64,000 nt of DNA from Enterococcus silesiacus. GTDB taxonomy: Bacteria; Bacillota; Bacilli; Lactobacillales; Enterococcaceae. The DNA lies in NCBI GenBank assembly GCA_001465115.1, contig CP013614.1, positions 2,418,001 to 2,482,000 of the forward strand. The letters are read 5' to 3'. A model generated the notes under the pieces. It did not search any database and was not told the DNA's origin. It saw only the letters and a program-made list of their open reading frames with translations. The position numbers and the translations under genes are program-made. Positions 11,206 to 19,911 of this stretch are shown piece after piece; position 1 is the stretch's first letter, and every line of letters begins with the position of its first letter.

Positions 11206-11259
11206 CGAAAAAAGACCTGACCATATCAAACATCACCAAAAAAAGTAATGTGTGAGGTC
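11206..11259 (-). terminator. LicT-controlled terminator in the licT leader
   Basis: On the minus strand GACCT...AGGTC form the base of a stem, with internal ACATTAC/GTGATGT pairing, followed by six T. Its 5' arm overlaps RAT site 1. It is weaker and less perfect than the terminator before bglP. Confidence 0.75.
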
Positions 11260-11284
11260 ACGCCTGCTTAACCAGTAACGATCC
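11255..11284 (-). promoter_or_regulatory. RAT antiterminator site 1 (licT leader)
   Basis: The 30-nt sequence is identical to RAT site 2 at 10309-10338 and overlaps the leader terminator. It places licT under its own control. Confidence 0.9.
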
Positions 11285-11293
11285 GTTGACCAA

Positions 11294-11322
11294 AGTATAC
11301 AACGACTTATTTTCTTTGTCAA
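11294..11322 (-). promoter_or_regulatory. Promoter of licT-bglP-bglH
   Basis: The minus strand has TTGACA (11317-11322), a 17-nt spacer and TATACT (11294-11299), with the RAT beginning about 10 nt downstream of the -10 box. No cre site stood out by eye. Confidence 0.85.
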
Positions 11323-11392
11323 TAGTACGCTTACATTTTGACAACAAACTTCCTCGCACATTACTTAAACGCCTGAATTTACTGAATTTGAT

Positions 11393-11725
11393 CTATCCCT
11401 TATTTTCTTCAAATGAATAAATTTGCTCGATTGCGTCGGTTAATTTTTTAAACTGAACAAACTTTCCTTCACGAAGATACTCTTTTCCATCGACGAAAAA
11501 AAGTAAGGTTGGGGCTGAAAAAATCAAATATTCAGCTGAAATTACTTTGACTTTATCCGCTTCCACTTCTCTTAGTTTGATTTTAGGATAGTGTTTTAAT
11601 AGCTCGGTCAATTTAGGTCTAAGTGCATGACACACCGAACAATCTTCTTGCGAGACATATAAGAACGCAAGATGATTTTCATTGATAAAGGTCACTACCT
11701 CTTGAATTGTTTGTAATTTTTCCAT
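11393..11725 (-). CDS. Thioredoxin-family protein
   Basis: 110-residue thioredoxin-fold protein without signal peptide, so cytoplasmic. The redox pair is C29-S-V-C32 in SQEDCSVCHAL, in place of the classical CGPC, and the cis-Pro motif is FSAPTLLFF. Proteins of this size in Firmicutes are annotated as thioredoxin-like with disulfide reductase activity; the partner is unknown. It lies between the licT promoter and the MerR-type gene on the same strand, 73 nt after the MerR-type gene. Confidence 0.88.
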   Translation of the reverse strand: MEKLQTIQEVVTFINENHLAFLYVSQEDCSVCHALRPKLTELLKHYPKIKLREVEADKVKVISAEYLIFSAPTLLFFVDGKEYLREGKFVQFKKLTDAIEQIYSFEENKG

Positions 11726-11798
11726 TGGCTGATCATCCTTTTGCGATTGGCTAAATCATAGCACCTTCTTAGCAAGATTACGATTTTTATGCCCAACC

Positions 11799-12569
11799 TT
11801 ACCTATTCACTTCAATCCATGCTTTGTAAAAATCTCTATAAAATCCGTCTTGATCTTCTGCTGTCATGATATAGCGCCCAACTAGCGTGCCAGTTTGATA
11901 GCCTTGTTTCGCCAATTTTGCTTTCATCGATTGGAAATTATTTTCCAACGGATTATCTGACTTGATCGTCAGTAGAAATTGTTTGTATGAATACTTTGGT
12001 TGCTCTATTTTTTGCCAAATCGTCTCTTCTTCTACAAATTCTTTTGCTGTGACTGCAAACCCATAGGTGATTTCTTTTTCACAACCATCCTCGATATAGA
12101 TGACTAAACTAGAAGGATTATCGATATAAGTCTGCAATTCATTGGGATCTTTTAAATCAATTGGAATAATTCGTTCCACGTCTAATGGCTCATCAACAAA
12201 TTCTTTTTCTTTCAACTCAATCAAATGCAACAATTGATCTTTCCTATGTTTGATCCCTTGTTGTCTTTTCTCCAGTTCAGCTAATTCTGTAGCCACTCGT
12301 GTTTCTGTTTCATCTAATATAGTCCATAATTCCTCTGGTGATTTTCGATAAAGATTTGTCATTTTGTTGATGGGGATATCGAGTTTACGGTAAAAATCAA
12401 TATCACTGATTGTCAGAATATCCTCCATATCAAATAGTCGATAGCCATTATGCCGATTTCTAGAGGATGTCAGTAGATTCATATCATCCCAATAACGGAT
12501 CTTTGATTTTGGTAATTTCATGATTTCAGCCACTTGTCCTACAGTTAATAACTTCTCTTTTTCCATCAT
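11799..12569 (-). CDS. chlR: MerR-family regulator, ChlR-like, divergent from the efrEF-type exporter
   Basis: About 257-residue MerR-family activator. The winged helix covers residues 4-72 (LTVGQVAEIMKLPKSKIRYW, then NGYRLFDMEDILTI), followed by a coiled linker rich in E/K/R and a ~130-residue ligand domain. I placed the start at the tandem ATGATG (12569/12566) behind GAGGTGAG; the upstream in-frame codons lack a ribosome-binding site. It is divergent from the ABC exporter pair, whose promoter has the 19-bp spacer and dyad expected of a MerR target. In E. faecalis the MerR-type ChlR activates efrEF in response to chlorhexidine, and this locus has the same layout. Identity as ChlR is by context. 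Confidence 0.8.
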   Translation of the reverse strand: MMEKEKLLTVGQVAEIMKLPKSKIRYWDDMNLLTSSRNRHNGYRLFDMEDILTISDIDFYRKLDIPINKMTNLYRKSPEELWTILDETETRVATELAELEKRQQGIKHRKDQLLHLIELKEKEFVDEPLDVERIIPIDLKDPNELQTYIDNPSSLVIYIEDGCEKEITYGFAVTAKEFVEEETIWQKIEQPKYSYKQFLLTIKSDNPLENNFQSMKAKLAKQGYQTGTLVGRYIMTAEDQDGFYRDFYKAWIEVNR

Positions 12570-12602
12570 CTCACCTCTGATTTCAATTATAAACAAAAAG
12601 CA

Positions 12603-12633
12603 TTGACATTCAAGTAACTTGAAGGTGTAGAAT
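12603..12633 (+). promoter_or_regulatory. MerR-type promoter/operator of efrEF
   Basis: TTGACA (12603-12608), an over-long 19-nt spacer and TAGAAT (12628-12633). The spacer contains the perfect dyad TTCAAGTAACTTGAA. Spacers of 19-20 bp with a centred dyad are the hallmark of promoters activated by MerR-family DNA untwisting. Confidence 0.85.
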
Positions 12634-12664
12634 TCCCTTTGAGTCTTGAAAAGGAGGAAATTAT

Positions 12665-14407
12665 ATGAAGATCATTCAGTTTTTCATTAAAAAGAATAGG
12701 ATACTTATTTTAGCGACAGTTATTAGTTTGTGTTTACAAATTATTGGGACACTTGGTGTACCGTTACTCGTAGCTCAATTGATCGACGTGGGAATTGCTC
12801 ACGGCGATGAACAATCTATCAAAACGATTGGGCTTAAAATGCTCGCAATGGCTTTATTTGGTGCGCTCTCAGCAATTGCTGGAAGTTATCTTTCTGCTAA
12901 AGTAGCCGCTAAATTTGGTTTAGAAACACGGGAACTATTTTTTGATAAACTTCAAACATTTTCCATTAAAGACGCAGATCATTTTGGAACAGGTTCCCTG
13001 CTGACAAGAATGACGAATGACGTTGATAATATTCAACAAATAATCGTGTTGTTCCTGCAATTGATTTTACCTGCACCGATCATTGCAGTATTCTCACTAT
13101 ATATGACATTCACTTACTCAGCAACATTAGCTTTAGTACCACTAATTGCAATCGTCGCTTTTGGGGTGATCGTCTATATTTTGATGAAAAAAGGGACCCC
13201 TCTTTCCTTATTGATCCAACCTAAAATGGACAAAATCATTGTGACTTTACGTGAATTTTTCACTGGAATCAATATGATTCGAGCCTTTAACAATCAAGAG
13301 TATGAAGAAAAACGGACAAATAAAACATTTTCTGACTATGCAAATGGCATGATTCGCGTAAATAGTATTTTTGCGTTTATTACGCCAGTCGCCTTCTTGT
13401 TAATGGGTGTGGTTTTCTCTTCTATCTTATGGTTTGGTGGAAACTTCGTGGCACTTGGTACCTTGCAAATTGGTACTGTTTCAGCCGTCGTTGAATATTC
13501 TTTACTAACACTTGCTTATTTGATGATTGCAGCAATGGTGTTAGTAATGTTACCTAGATCGCTTGCTTCAGTAAAAAGAATCGAAGAAATCTTGAATACC
13601 CAAGACCAAATTCTTGATACTGATCAGCCTGTTTTACTTGAAAAAACTGAATCTCAAGATACCTTGATCGATTTAAATCACGTAACATTCAGTTATGATC
13701 AAGCGGATGAGCCCGTTTTAGAGGATATCCATTTCAGTATTCCAAAAGGAAAAACAACCGCGATCGTTGGGGGTACAGGTTCTGGTAAGAGTACAGTTGC
13801 CAAATTACTGTTAAGACTTAGCGATGTCTCCGAAGGTGCGATTTTAATTGATGGCGTGGACATCAGAAATGTTACGCAAGAAAAGCTACGTTCTAAAATC
13901 AGTTACGTTCCTCAAAAAGCCTTTTTATTTAGCGGAACCATTAAGAGCAATTTATTGATGGGCTATCCTGAAGCAACGAAAGCCGATATGGATCGAGCTG
14001 CTAAAATTGCTCAACTCACTTCTTATATTGAAACGTTAGAAGAAGGCTACGATTCTTTTGTAGCGCAAGGCGGAACCAACTTCTCTGGTGGTCAAAGACA
14101 ACGTTTGTGTATTGCTCGTGCTTTGATCAAGCCTGCAGATATTTATATTTTTGACGATAGTTTTTCAGCCCTTGATTATCAAACCGATGCTGCATTAAGA
14201 CTGGCATTGAAAGAAGAAATGTCCGATAAAACCTTGCTGATTGTCGCTCAACGATTAAGTACGATCCAACAAGCTGATACGATTATCGTTTTAGATGAAG
14301 GTAAAATCGTTGGTCAAGGAACGCACAGTCAACTGTTACAAAGGAATAAAACATACCAAGAGTTTGCCCGCTCACAAGGGATTATCATGGAAGGAGCACA
14401 GTCATGA
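12665..14407 (+). CDS. efrE: Heterodimeric ABC multidrug exporter subunit, EfrE-like
   Basis: 580-residue half-transporter with six N-terminal membrane helices (about 1-310) and a C-terminal ATPase. Walker A is GGTGSGKST (K375), the signature is FSGGQRQR, and Walker B ends IFDDSFSALD. D498 replaces the catalytic Glu, the mark of the degenerate-site subunit in heterodimeric type IV exporters (BmrC, TM287, EfrC/E). It starts after AAGGAGG, about 30 nt downstream of the MerR-type promoter, and overlaps the next gene by 4 nt. The pair probably exports cationic biocides or dyes. The symbol rests on the ChlR-EfrEF layout. Confidence 0.88.
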   Translation: MKIIQFFIKKNRILILATVISLCLQIIGTLGVPLLVAQLIDVGIAHGDEQSIKTIGLKMLAMALFGALSAIAGSYLSAKVAAKFGLETRELFFDKLQTFSIKDADHFGTGSLLTRMTNDVDNIQQIIVLFLQLILPAPIIAVFSLYMTFTYSATLALVPLIAIVAFGVIVYILMKKGTPLSLLIQPKMDKIIVTLREFFTGINMIRAFNNQEYEEKRTNKTFSDYANGMIRVNSIFAFITPVAFLLMGVVFSSILWFGGNFVALGTLQIGTVSAVVEYSLLTLAYLMIAAMVLVMLPRSLASVKRIEEILNTQDQILDTDQPVLLEKTESQDTLIDLNHVTFSYDQADEPVLEDIHFSIPKGKTTAIVGGTGSGKSTVAKLLLRLSDVSEGAILIDGVDIRNVTQEKLRSKISYVPQKAFLFSGTIKSNLLMGYPEATKADMDRAAKIAQLTSYIETLEEGYDSFVAQGGTNFSGGQRQRLCIARALIKPADIYIFDDSFSALDYQTDAALRLALKEEMSDKTLLIVAQRLSTIQQADTIIVLDEGKIVGQGTHSQLLQRNKTYQEFARSQGIIMEGAQS

Positions 14408-16182
14408 TGGAAAATTTAAATAAACAAACATTAAAACGATTCTTTCAATTGATTCGACCTGAACGTCCGATATTTTTTGGTTTGATTCTATGTAGTTTGG
14501 TTGGAAATGCCTTAATCATCGCTATGCCGTTCATTATGGGGATCGCCATTGATGATTTGCTTATGCTAGTCAAAAACCATGGTGTCGGTCAGATCACGTT
14601 TCCAATGGTTCAAGAGGCTTTGCTGGCGCCTGTTTTGATCTTGATCGTCTTTTCAATCCTAAGCAGCGCGATGTCTTATATCCAAGAACGTGTCATGGCT
14701 TCTTTAAGCGAACGAATCACATTAAGAGTCAGAAAAGAAGTCACAAAAAAATTCAAATCTTTACCGATGGCGTTCTTTGATCAACATCAAGTAGGCGATA
14801 TCCTAAGCCGAACAACAACCAGTTTAAATCAATTATCACAAGTTTTCTTAACAGGGATCAATCAATTCTTTACATCAATCTCAACCATTCTTTTTGCTGG
14901 AATCATGTTGTTTTACATTGATGTCAAATTAACCCTAATTGTGGTTTTACTGATTGCTGGAAGCTCATTCTTAACAAGTAAAATTGCCAATAAAAATAAA
15001 AAACTAGCAGAAGCAAGTCAAGCCGAACTTGGGATTTTAAATAATAAAACAGAAGAGTTTTTATCTGGGAATTTAGTGACAAAAACCTTCAACCAACAAG
15101 AACATGCCAAAAACGTCATTTCAGAAACGAACCAAAAGCATTACAAAGCATTTTTAAGTGCTCAATTTATGAACTTTGCGATTTATCCAGCGATTCGTTT
15201 GATCAATCAATTAGCGTTTATCGTCAGTGCTATCATTGGTGCCTTCTTAGTCTTACAAGGCGGAATCACGATTGGGTTACTTCAAGCTTATCTACAATAT
15301 ATCAATCAAGTTTCTGAACCGATTTCTACAGCTTCTTATGTCATTAACTCGATTCAAGCAGCACTAGCTGCTGTTGATCGGATTTTTGAGATTTTAGATG
15401 CGAAGGACGATGTTCCAGAAAAAGCAAACCTACAAATCATCGAGCAACCCACTGGCGCTATTGCTTTTGATCAGGTTCAGTTTGGTTATACTAAAGAAAA
15501 AATATTGATGAAACAAGTTGATTTTACCGTTAAGCCGAAACAAATGGTGGCAATTGTTGGACCAACTGGTGCTGGTAAAACAACGTTAGTAAACTTATTG
15601 ATGCGTTTTTATGAATTAAATGGTGGTCGAATCACCTTTGATGGCGTAAATATCACAGACCTTTCAAGAACAAATCTACGTGCAATGTTCGGAATGGTTT
15701 TACAAAATACGTGGCTATTTGAAGGAACGATTGCGGAGAATATCGCGTATGGACGCATGGATGCGACACGAGAAGAGATCATCGAAGCTGCCAAAATTGC
15801 CCAATGTGATCACTTTATTCGGACATTGCCTAACGGTTATGATTCGATCATTTCAAGTGAAAACGGCTCACTGTCACAAGGGCAACAACAGTTATTGACA
15901 ATTGCCAGAATTATTTTGGCAAATCCTCCTGTAGTTATTTTGGATGAAGCTACCTCAAGTGTGGATACTAGAACAGAAGCCCACATCCAAAAAGCGATGG
16001 ATGAAGTGACAAATAATCGAACAAGCTTTGTGATTGCGCACCGTTTGTCTACGATTGAAAATGCTGATTTGATTTTAGTGATGAAAGATGGCGATATTGT
16101 GGAAAAAGGCAATCATCAAGAATTGTTGGCGAAACCTTCGTTGTATGCATCTCTTTATAATAGTCAGTTTCAGCAAACATGA
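14404..16182 (+). CDS. efrF: Heterodimeric ABC multidrug exporter subunit, EfrF-like
   Basis: 592-residue half-transporter that completes the exporter. Membrane domain about residues 1-330; Walker A is GPTGAGKTT, the signature LSQGQQQ, and Walker B VVILDEATSSVD with the catalytic Glu present, so this subunit supplies the catalytically competent site elements that the partner lacks. The signature is LSQGQ rather than LSGGQ, common in the F/D-type subunits. Start at tandem ATGATG overlapping the partner stop (ATGA), preceded by AAGGAG. A strong terminator follows 13 nt after the stop. Confidence 0.88.
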   Translation: MMENLNKQTLKRFFQLIRPERPIFFGLILCSLVGNALIIAMPFIMGIAIDDLLMLVKNHGVGQITFPMVQEALLAPVLILIVFSILSSAMSYIQERVMASLSERITLRVRKEVTKKFKSLPMAFFDQHQVGDILSRTTTSLNQLSQVFLTGINQFFTSISTILFAGIMLFYIDVKLTLIVVLLIAGSSFLTSKIANKNKKLAEASQAELGILNNKTEEFLSGNLVTKTFNQQEHAKNVISETNQKHYKAFLSAQFMNFAIYPAIRLINQLAFIVSAIIGAFLVLQGGITIGLLQAYLQYINQVSEPISTASYVINSIQAALAAVDRIFEILDAKDDVPEKANLQIIEQPTGAIAFDQVQFGYTKEKILMKQVDFTVKPKQMVAIVGPTGAGKTTLVNLLMRFYELNGGRITFDGVNITDLSRTNLRAMFGMVLQNTWLFEGTIAENIAYGRMDATREEIIEAAKIAQCDHFIRTLPNGYDSIISSENGSLSQGQQQLLTIARIILANPPVVILDEATSSVDTRTEAHIQKAMDEVTNNRTSFVIAHRLSTIENADLILVMKDGDIVEKGNHQELLAKPSLYASLYNSQFQQT

Positions 16183-16194
16183 GCGTTAAAAAAG

Positions 16195-16229
16195 AGCCCG
16201 AAACAAAAGATCCGTTTTGTTTCGGGCTT
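16195..16229 (+). terminator. Intrinsic terminator of efrEF
   Basis: GCCCGAAACAAAA pairs with TTTTGTTTCGGGC around a 6-nt loop, preceded by A-rich and followed by short T-rich sequence; probably bidirectional. Confidence 0.85.
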
Positions 16230-16259
16230 TATATTTGAATAAACATTTTTGTCTCGGCC

Positions 16260-16871
16260 CATTCAAAATATCCTCACCATCCTATATAATCAGAACCAAA
16301 ACTGCCTAGATCATCTGTCGGTTCTAGTAACATCGAGCTGCTCAACAACTCATTTACTTCGCTCATCTGATGTTTTTTTCACAAGGAACAATCGTGACAG
16401 AATTGAGGAACCAATAGTTATTTCATAATAAGCATCGATTAATTTGGAATAATCGAGTTTTTTTATGAATTGGTCACGATAGTTCAGCGCATTTTCTTCT
16501 CTTTTTTCATATTTACTTTCTTCTACATAGGGATATTGTATTGGAACATCGACAATGATCATCTGGCTCTTTCGTTAATTCGTGAAGTTGCTCATGAATA
16601 TTAAGACCTTTTGACCTTGTTTGGTGAACTAAAAGTCGATTTCTTTTTTGCTTTTAGTATTTTGGTAGCTTCGATCAAGCATTTTTTTATAAGCTTTTTC
16701 GTTATCTTACGAATGGTGGCCCATGTCATATTTGGATCGAAAGTTTTCCCAATTGACTCAATACAATGAGGTTCTGAGGGTTTATACTTTTTCAAAACTT
16801 ATTCCATCGTGCACTTATTCAATCAAGCTAATTTGTTGAACACAGCCCAAAATTCCCTTGTTGCTTGATCC
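16260..16871 (-). pseudogene. Degenerate minus-strand gene remnant, copy 1
   Basis: No intact gene. Coding-like fragments appear in shifting minus-strand frames. KDQATREFWAVFNKLA (near 16870) ends in a stop; a later stretch reads MGHHS-stop-DNEKAYKKMLD (near 16700-16640); GLNIHEQLHELTKEPDD (near 16560-16610) and IIVDVPIQYPYVEESKYE (16350-16562) follow. A related, also broken series lies at 19500-19790 (KEQVIVEFRTLFNKTT; MRCHKSDNKKAQKK), so both look like decayed copies of one ancestral sequence. I do not recognise the family. The 70-codon open frame at 16350-16562 lacks a ribosome-binding site. Confidence 0.45.
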
Positions 16872-17010
16872 TTTTTTATTTATAATTTTCATCTCCTGCC
16901 TACTTGTTTATAACAATCAGTATATGGAATTATTATTTATTTTTCAGCGATAATAAAAGTTTTTAGCTGAGATATTAATCATTCATTAGATGATTCCATC
17001 TTTTCTTTAT

Positions 17011-17039
17011 TGCTTTTTTTTTATATTTATATTATAATT
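17011..17039 (+). promoter_or_regulatory. Promoter of the Ig-like secreted protein, copy 1
   Basis: TTGCTT (17011-17016), a 17-nt spacer and TATAAT (17034-17039). The following ~60 nt leader (TCTCAGCTACTGTTCTATAA...) is closely related to the leader before the protease gene at 19941-20003. Confidence 0.65.
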
Positions 17040-17101
17040 TTCTCAGCTACTGTTCTATAAATAGTAGACTATAACCTTAAATGGGAAAGGAATTATGTAT
17101 T

Positions 17102-18079
17102 TTGAAAAATTTTAGATTAGGTTTAATTGGTATTGTTTTATTAGGAACATCTCTAGCTGTTTTAGCGCCAGAATCAGCTTCAGCAGTAGATAAGAACGTT
17201 AATGTTTCTGATTCTATTGACGTGGCACCTCAAGAAATCGTTGTTGAAGACAACGTAGAACTAGATGCAGGAGATTCTGTAACACTTAAAGCTTCTGTTT
17301 TACCTGCCAATGCAACAAACAAGCAGTTACTTTGGGATACAACGGATGAAGGCATTGCTGTAGTAGATGCCAATGGACGCATTACTGGTGTAAACCCTGG
17401 TTCTACAAGTATCGACGTAAGAACAGCAGATGGAAAAATCGTTAAGTATATCGATGTTACCGTAAACGAAGTTGCGCCTCAAGAAATCGTTGTTGACAAA
17501 GAAAATGTAGAATTAAATTTAGGCAACTCAGTAACACTTAAAGCTTCTGTTTTACCTGCCAATGCAACAGACAAAGAATTATTCTGGGTTTCAATGGATG
17601 AATCGATTGTTGCTGTTGATGATAATGGTAAAATTACAGGTAAAAAAGAAGGAACAACTGAAATTTCAGTATTATCTGTGACTAACTTTGGTGAAATTGA
17701 AAAACAAATCACTGTTACAGTTAAAAAGAAATTGCAAGCAGCAAACTTAAAATTTCCAGCAACAAACGGATTATATTTTTCTAAACAAGATATAAAAGAG
17801 ACGTTTGAAATGAAAGGTATTCCAGATGGAACACCTCATATTCTTTTCCATTTAAATAAACAAAATACTATGTATGATTTAAAAATCGGTGAACTAGATT
17901 TTCTTAATGGAACTGGCGTGTATAATGTTCAATCATTGACATTAGGTCGTCCGATGATTCAAACACTATATGATGTAAATGTAGATCGCAAATTAGATAA
18001 TAGTAAAATGGTTATTATGTACGTAGATAAGAAAAATCCAACAATTGTAAAAGATTACTTTATCGTTAAACAACGCTAA
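17102..18079 (+). CDS. Secreted protein with two bacterial Ig-like (Big_2) domains; paralogue of the 20004 protease without the protease domain
   Basis: 325-residue secreted protein. Signal peptide KNFRLGLIGIVLLGTSLAV ending near SASA; two Big_2-type domains (about residues 40-125 and 125-215, each with VTLKASVLPANAT and a GRITG/GKITG turn); then a ~110-residue C-terminal domain with YDLKIGELD, VYNVQ and VIMYVDKKNP. I chose TTG at 17102 because GGAAAGGAA precedes it and the paralogue starts the same way; the ATG at 17081 lies on that ribosome-binding site. No LPXTG, GW or LysM anchor is visible. Function unknown; Big_2 domains usually bind surface ligands. It matches the C-terminal part of the protease paralogue but lacks its catalytic domain and one Big_2 repeat. 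Confidence 0.85.
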   Translation: MKNFRLGLIGIVLLGTSLAVLAPESASAVDKNVNVSDSIDVAPQEIVVEDNVELDAGDSVTLKASVLPANATNKQLLWDTTDEGIAVVDANGRITGVNPGSTSIDVRTADGKIVKYIDVTVNEVAPQEIVVDKENVELNLGNSVTLKASVLPANATDKELFWVSMDESIVAVDDNGKITGKKEGTTEISVLSVTNFGEIEKQITVTVKKKLQAANLKFPATNGLYFSKQDIKETFEMKGIPDGTPHILFHLNKQNTMYDLKIGELDFLNGTGVYNVQSLTLGRPMIQTLYDVNVDRKLDNSKMVIMYVDKKNPTIVKDYFIVKQR

Positions 18080-18122
18080 TTTTTACTCTTCATCTAATTT
18101 AACCTAAATTAGACAAAAGCTA

Positions 18123-18162
18123 AGTCTGTAGTGAAAATCAACAGTGATTTTCGCTACAGACT
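18123..18162. terminator. Bidirectional terminator between convergent genes
   Basis: AGTCTGTAGTGAAAATCA (18123-18140) pairs with TGATTTTCGCTACAGACT (18145-18162) with one mismatch, around a 4-nt loop. It lies between the Ig-like protein gene and the convergent WxL-like gene and has modest T-runs on both sides. Confidence 0.8.
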
Positions 18163-18196
18163 TTTGCTATTGTTTAAATATTTTATTCAATACAAT

Positions 18197-19003
18197 TTAT
18201 CCTGGTGTTTGTTCCACAGACCAAGTTAACGTTGTTACATAAGAGCCAGCTGTTGGAATTTTAGTATTAGCATCGATCCCCAATGAAATATTTTTTTCTT
18301 GATAGACTTCCTCTCCCGGAATATATCCTCCAGGATACGGATTATTTCTATAACCATCTTCATCCGTTTCAGGAACTTGGAACGGTGAGAGCCAATGTTC
18401 ACCAATTGCTGCCTCACCTCGATAATCAGCAATCAAAGCGGAACTGTCTTTCTCTAAAGTAACATATTCAGCCAGCCAATATTTATCAGCCTCACCAGTA
18501 TTTTTAGAGCGTTTTTCCCCTTTAAAATCTAAACTATCATGGAATTTCCCCATGTATAAATCAGCACCTGTCATTTCTTTGCCAGATTTTTCATGAGTAA
18601 ATCCACTGCGTTTTAATGTAACTTTAAAATCAGGAGCACTCGTCTTATTATTCGTTACTGTCATCATAACATCTTTCCAAGGATACCAAGGTTCTGGCGG
18701 AACTACTGGGATTTCTCCGCTATAAGGATTTACCGTTGGTATAACCGTTTCTTGATCTGATCTACTAATACTTTCCTTATCGACTATTGGATAGATATAG
18801 TGCGTCTTCTTGTCTCCATATTTAATATCTTGAAAGGATAGTTTTATATTTTTTGCATTGACGGTGATAGTACCATCAACTACCTTTGTCGTGACATCTT
18901 GACTGGCTACCAGGTCTTCTGCCGACCCTATCATGGGACACAGAATTACACTTGCACAAAATGAAGCCGTTACCAACTGTTTTATCAACTTTTTTTTTCT
19001 CAT
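18197..19003 (-). CDS. Secreted WxL-domain-like surface protein
   Basis: 268-residue secreted protein with a signal peptide (RKKKLIKQLVTASFCASVIL, cleavage near GSA-ED). The C-terminus ends AGSYVTTLTWSVEQTPG, which matches the closing strand and second W-x-[LV] motif of WxL domains; these bind Gram-positive peptidoglycan non-covalently. The body is rich in aromatic and Pro residues (VPPEPWYPWKDV; NNPYPGGYIPGE). It is longer than a bare WxL domain yet lacks other recognised domains. Start chosen at ATG 19003 behind AAGGAG; the more upstream in-frame codons overlap the promoter. It stands alone rather than in the usual multi-gene WxL/DUF916 cluster. Family call is by motif only. Confidence 0.72.
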   Translation of the reverse strand: MRKKKLIKQLVTASFCASVILCPMIGSAEDLVASQDVTTKVVDGTITVNAKNIKLSFQDIKYGDKKTHYIYPIVDKESISRSDQETVIPTVNPYSGEIPVVPPEPWYPWKDVMMTVTNNKTSAPDFKVTLKRSGFTHEKSGKEMTGADLYMGKFHDSLDFKGEKRSKNTGEADKYWLAEYVTLEKDSSALIADYRGEAAIGEHWLSPFQVPETDEDGYRNNPYPGGYIPGEEVYQEKNISLGIDANTKIPTAGSYVTTLTWSVEQTPG

Positions 19004-19040
19004 TTTCTTCTCCTTTTTCAATTTACTATAATACATAATA

Positions 19041-19069
19041 ATCATACCAAAATAAAGTTAAAATGTGAA
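19041..19069 (-). promoter_or_regulatory. Promoter of the WxL-like gene
   Basis: The minus strand has TTCACA (19064-19069), a 17-nt spacer and TATGAT (19041-19046), ending about 38 nt before the ATG at 19003. Confidence 0.65.
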
Positions 19070-19489
19070 TGTTTTTTTACATCAAAAACGATATATATCT
19101 TGAATTAAGATATAAAAAATAAAATTTTAAAATATAACACATTTAATTATATGTTTTTTTATTCCATCTCCAATAAATGATTTATGAATTAATTACTGTT
19201 TTCTTAACCAAAACAGCCATCAGAATCATCTACATAAAAAACGATCCAAAAGATCCCAACAAGATATAGAGTTGCTCACAAAGTTTCGGTCTCGTGGTTC
19301 GGGCTAAAGATTGAATAGATTGACTATCATTTTAAATTTGTCCTTATTTGTTTATTTGCTTAAAGCACTAAGAATGGGGACTAAAAAACAGATATACTGG
19401 CCTATTGTGCTTCATTCCCCTACTCAAACACAACTTCATCGTGTTATCGAAATTCCTTGTGTAGTTTTCTCGGGTATTAAACATATTTT

Positions 19490-19795
19490 TTTGATTGATA
19501 AGTTTACCGGAATTTTCTTGTTTATTTTCTGGTTTCTGCTAACTTTCGATACGTTCTTTTTTTGAGCTTTCTTATTATCCGACTTATGGCATCTCTGATC
19601 ATATAAAGTTCTTCTTCCTCCTTGATAATATTAGGAGCTATATTTTCCCACTGGACTTTATACAATCGACTATCAGCTCGTTTTCATCTTTTTAGAGACT
19701 CTTCCCTTTTAAGTTTATCCAGCTATGTCGTTTTATTGAATAAAGTCCTAAACTCAACGATGACTTGTTCTTTTTAATGCCTATTCTACTCTACT
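19490..19795 (-). pseudogene. Degenerate minus-strand gene remnant, copy 2
   Basis: Broken coding-like fragments related to copy 1 at 16260-16871: KEQVIVEFRTLFNKTT near 19790-19740 aligns with KDQATREFWAVFNKLA, and MRCHKSDNKKAQKK near 19600-19560 aligns with a GHHS-DNEKAYKK stretch. Stops and frame changes prevent any full reading. The flanking plus-strand open frame at 19311-19565 has no ribosome-binding site and looks accidental. The rest of 19070-19490 is AT-rich and I see nothing clear in it. Confidence 0.4.
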
Positions 19796-19911
19796 GTCCA
19801 CTTATTTATTAATATAGTGAATTATTATTTCTATTTAAACAACAATTAAATAAAAATAGTATACTTGTTTCTGGTTAAAAGAAAAATTATAACAAATAAA
19901 TATTTTTTATA

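Noticed and set aside
16601..16795. 64-codon minus-strand open frame as a gene
   Set aside because: No Shine-Dalgarno, and the homologous fragments in copy 2 run in a different frame, so it is part of a decayed remnant.
17081..17101. ATG start 21 nt upstream for the Ig-like secreted protein
   Set aside because: The ATG lies on the GGAAAGGAA ribosome-binding site; the TTG at 17102 matches the paralogue's start and gives a proper signal peptide.
18197..19003. Assigning the protein as a fimbrial or LPXTG-anchored adhesin
   Set aside because: No sorting signal or C-terminal hydrophobic tail; the C-terminus instead matches the WxL closing strand.
19311..19565. 84-codon plus-strand open frame between the WxL-like and protease genes
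   Set aside because: AT-rich Phe/Leu-heavy sequence without a ribosome-binding site, antisense to the decayed fragments.
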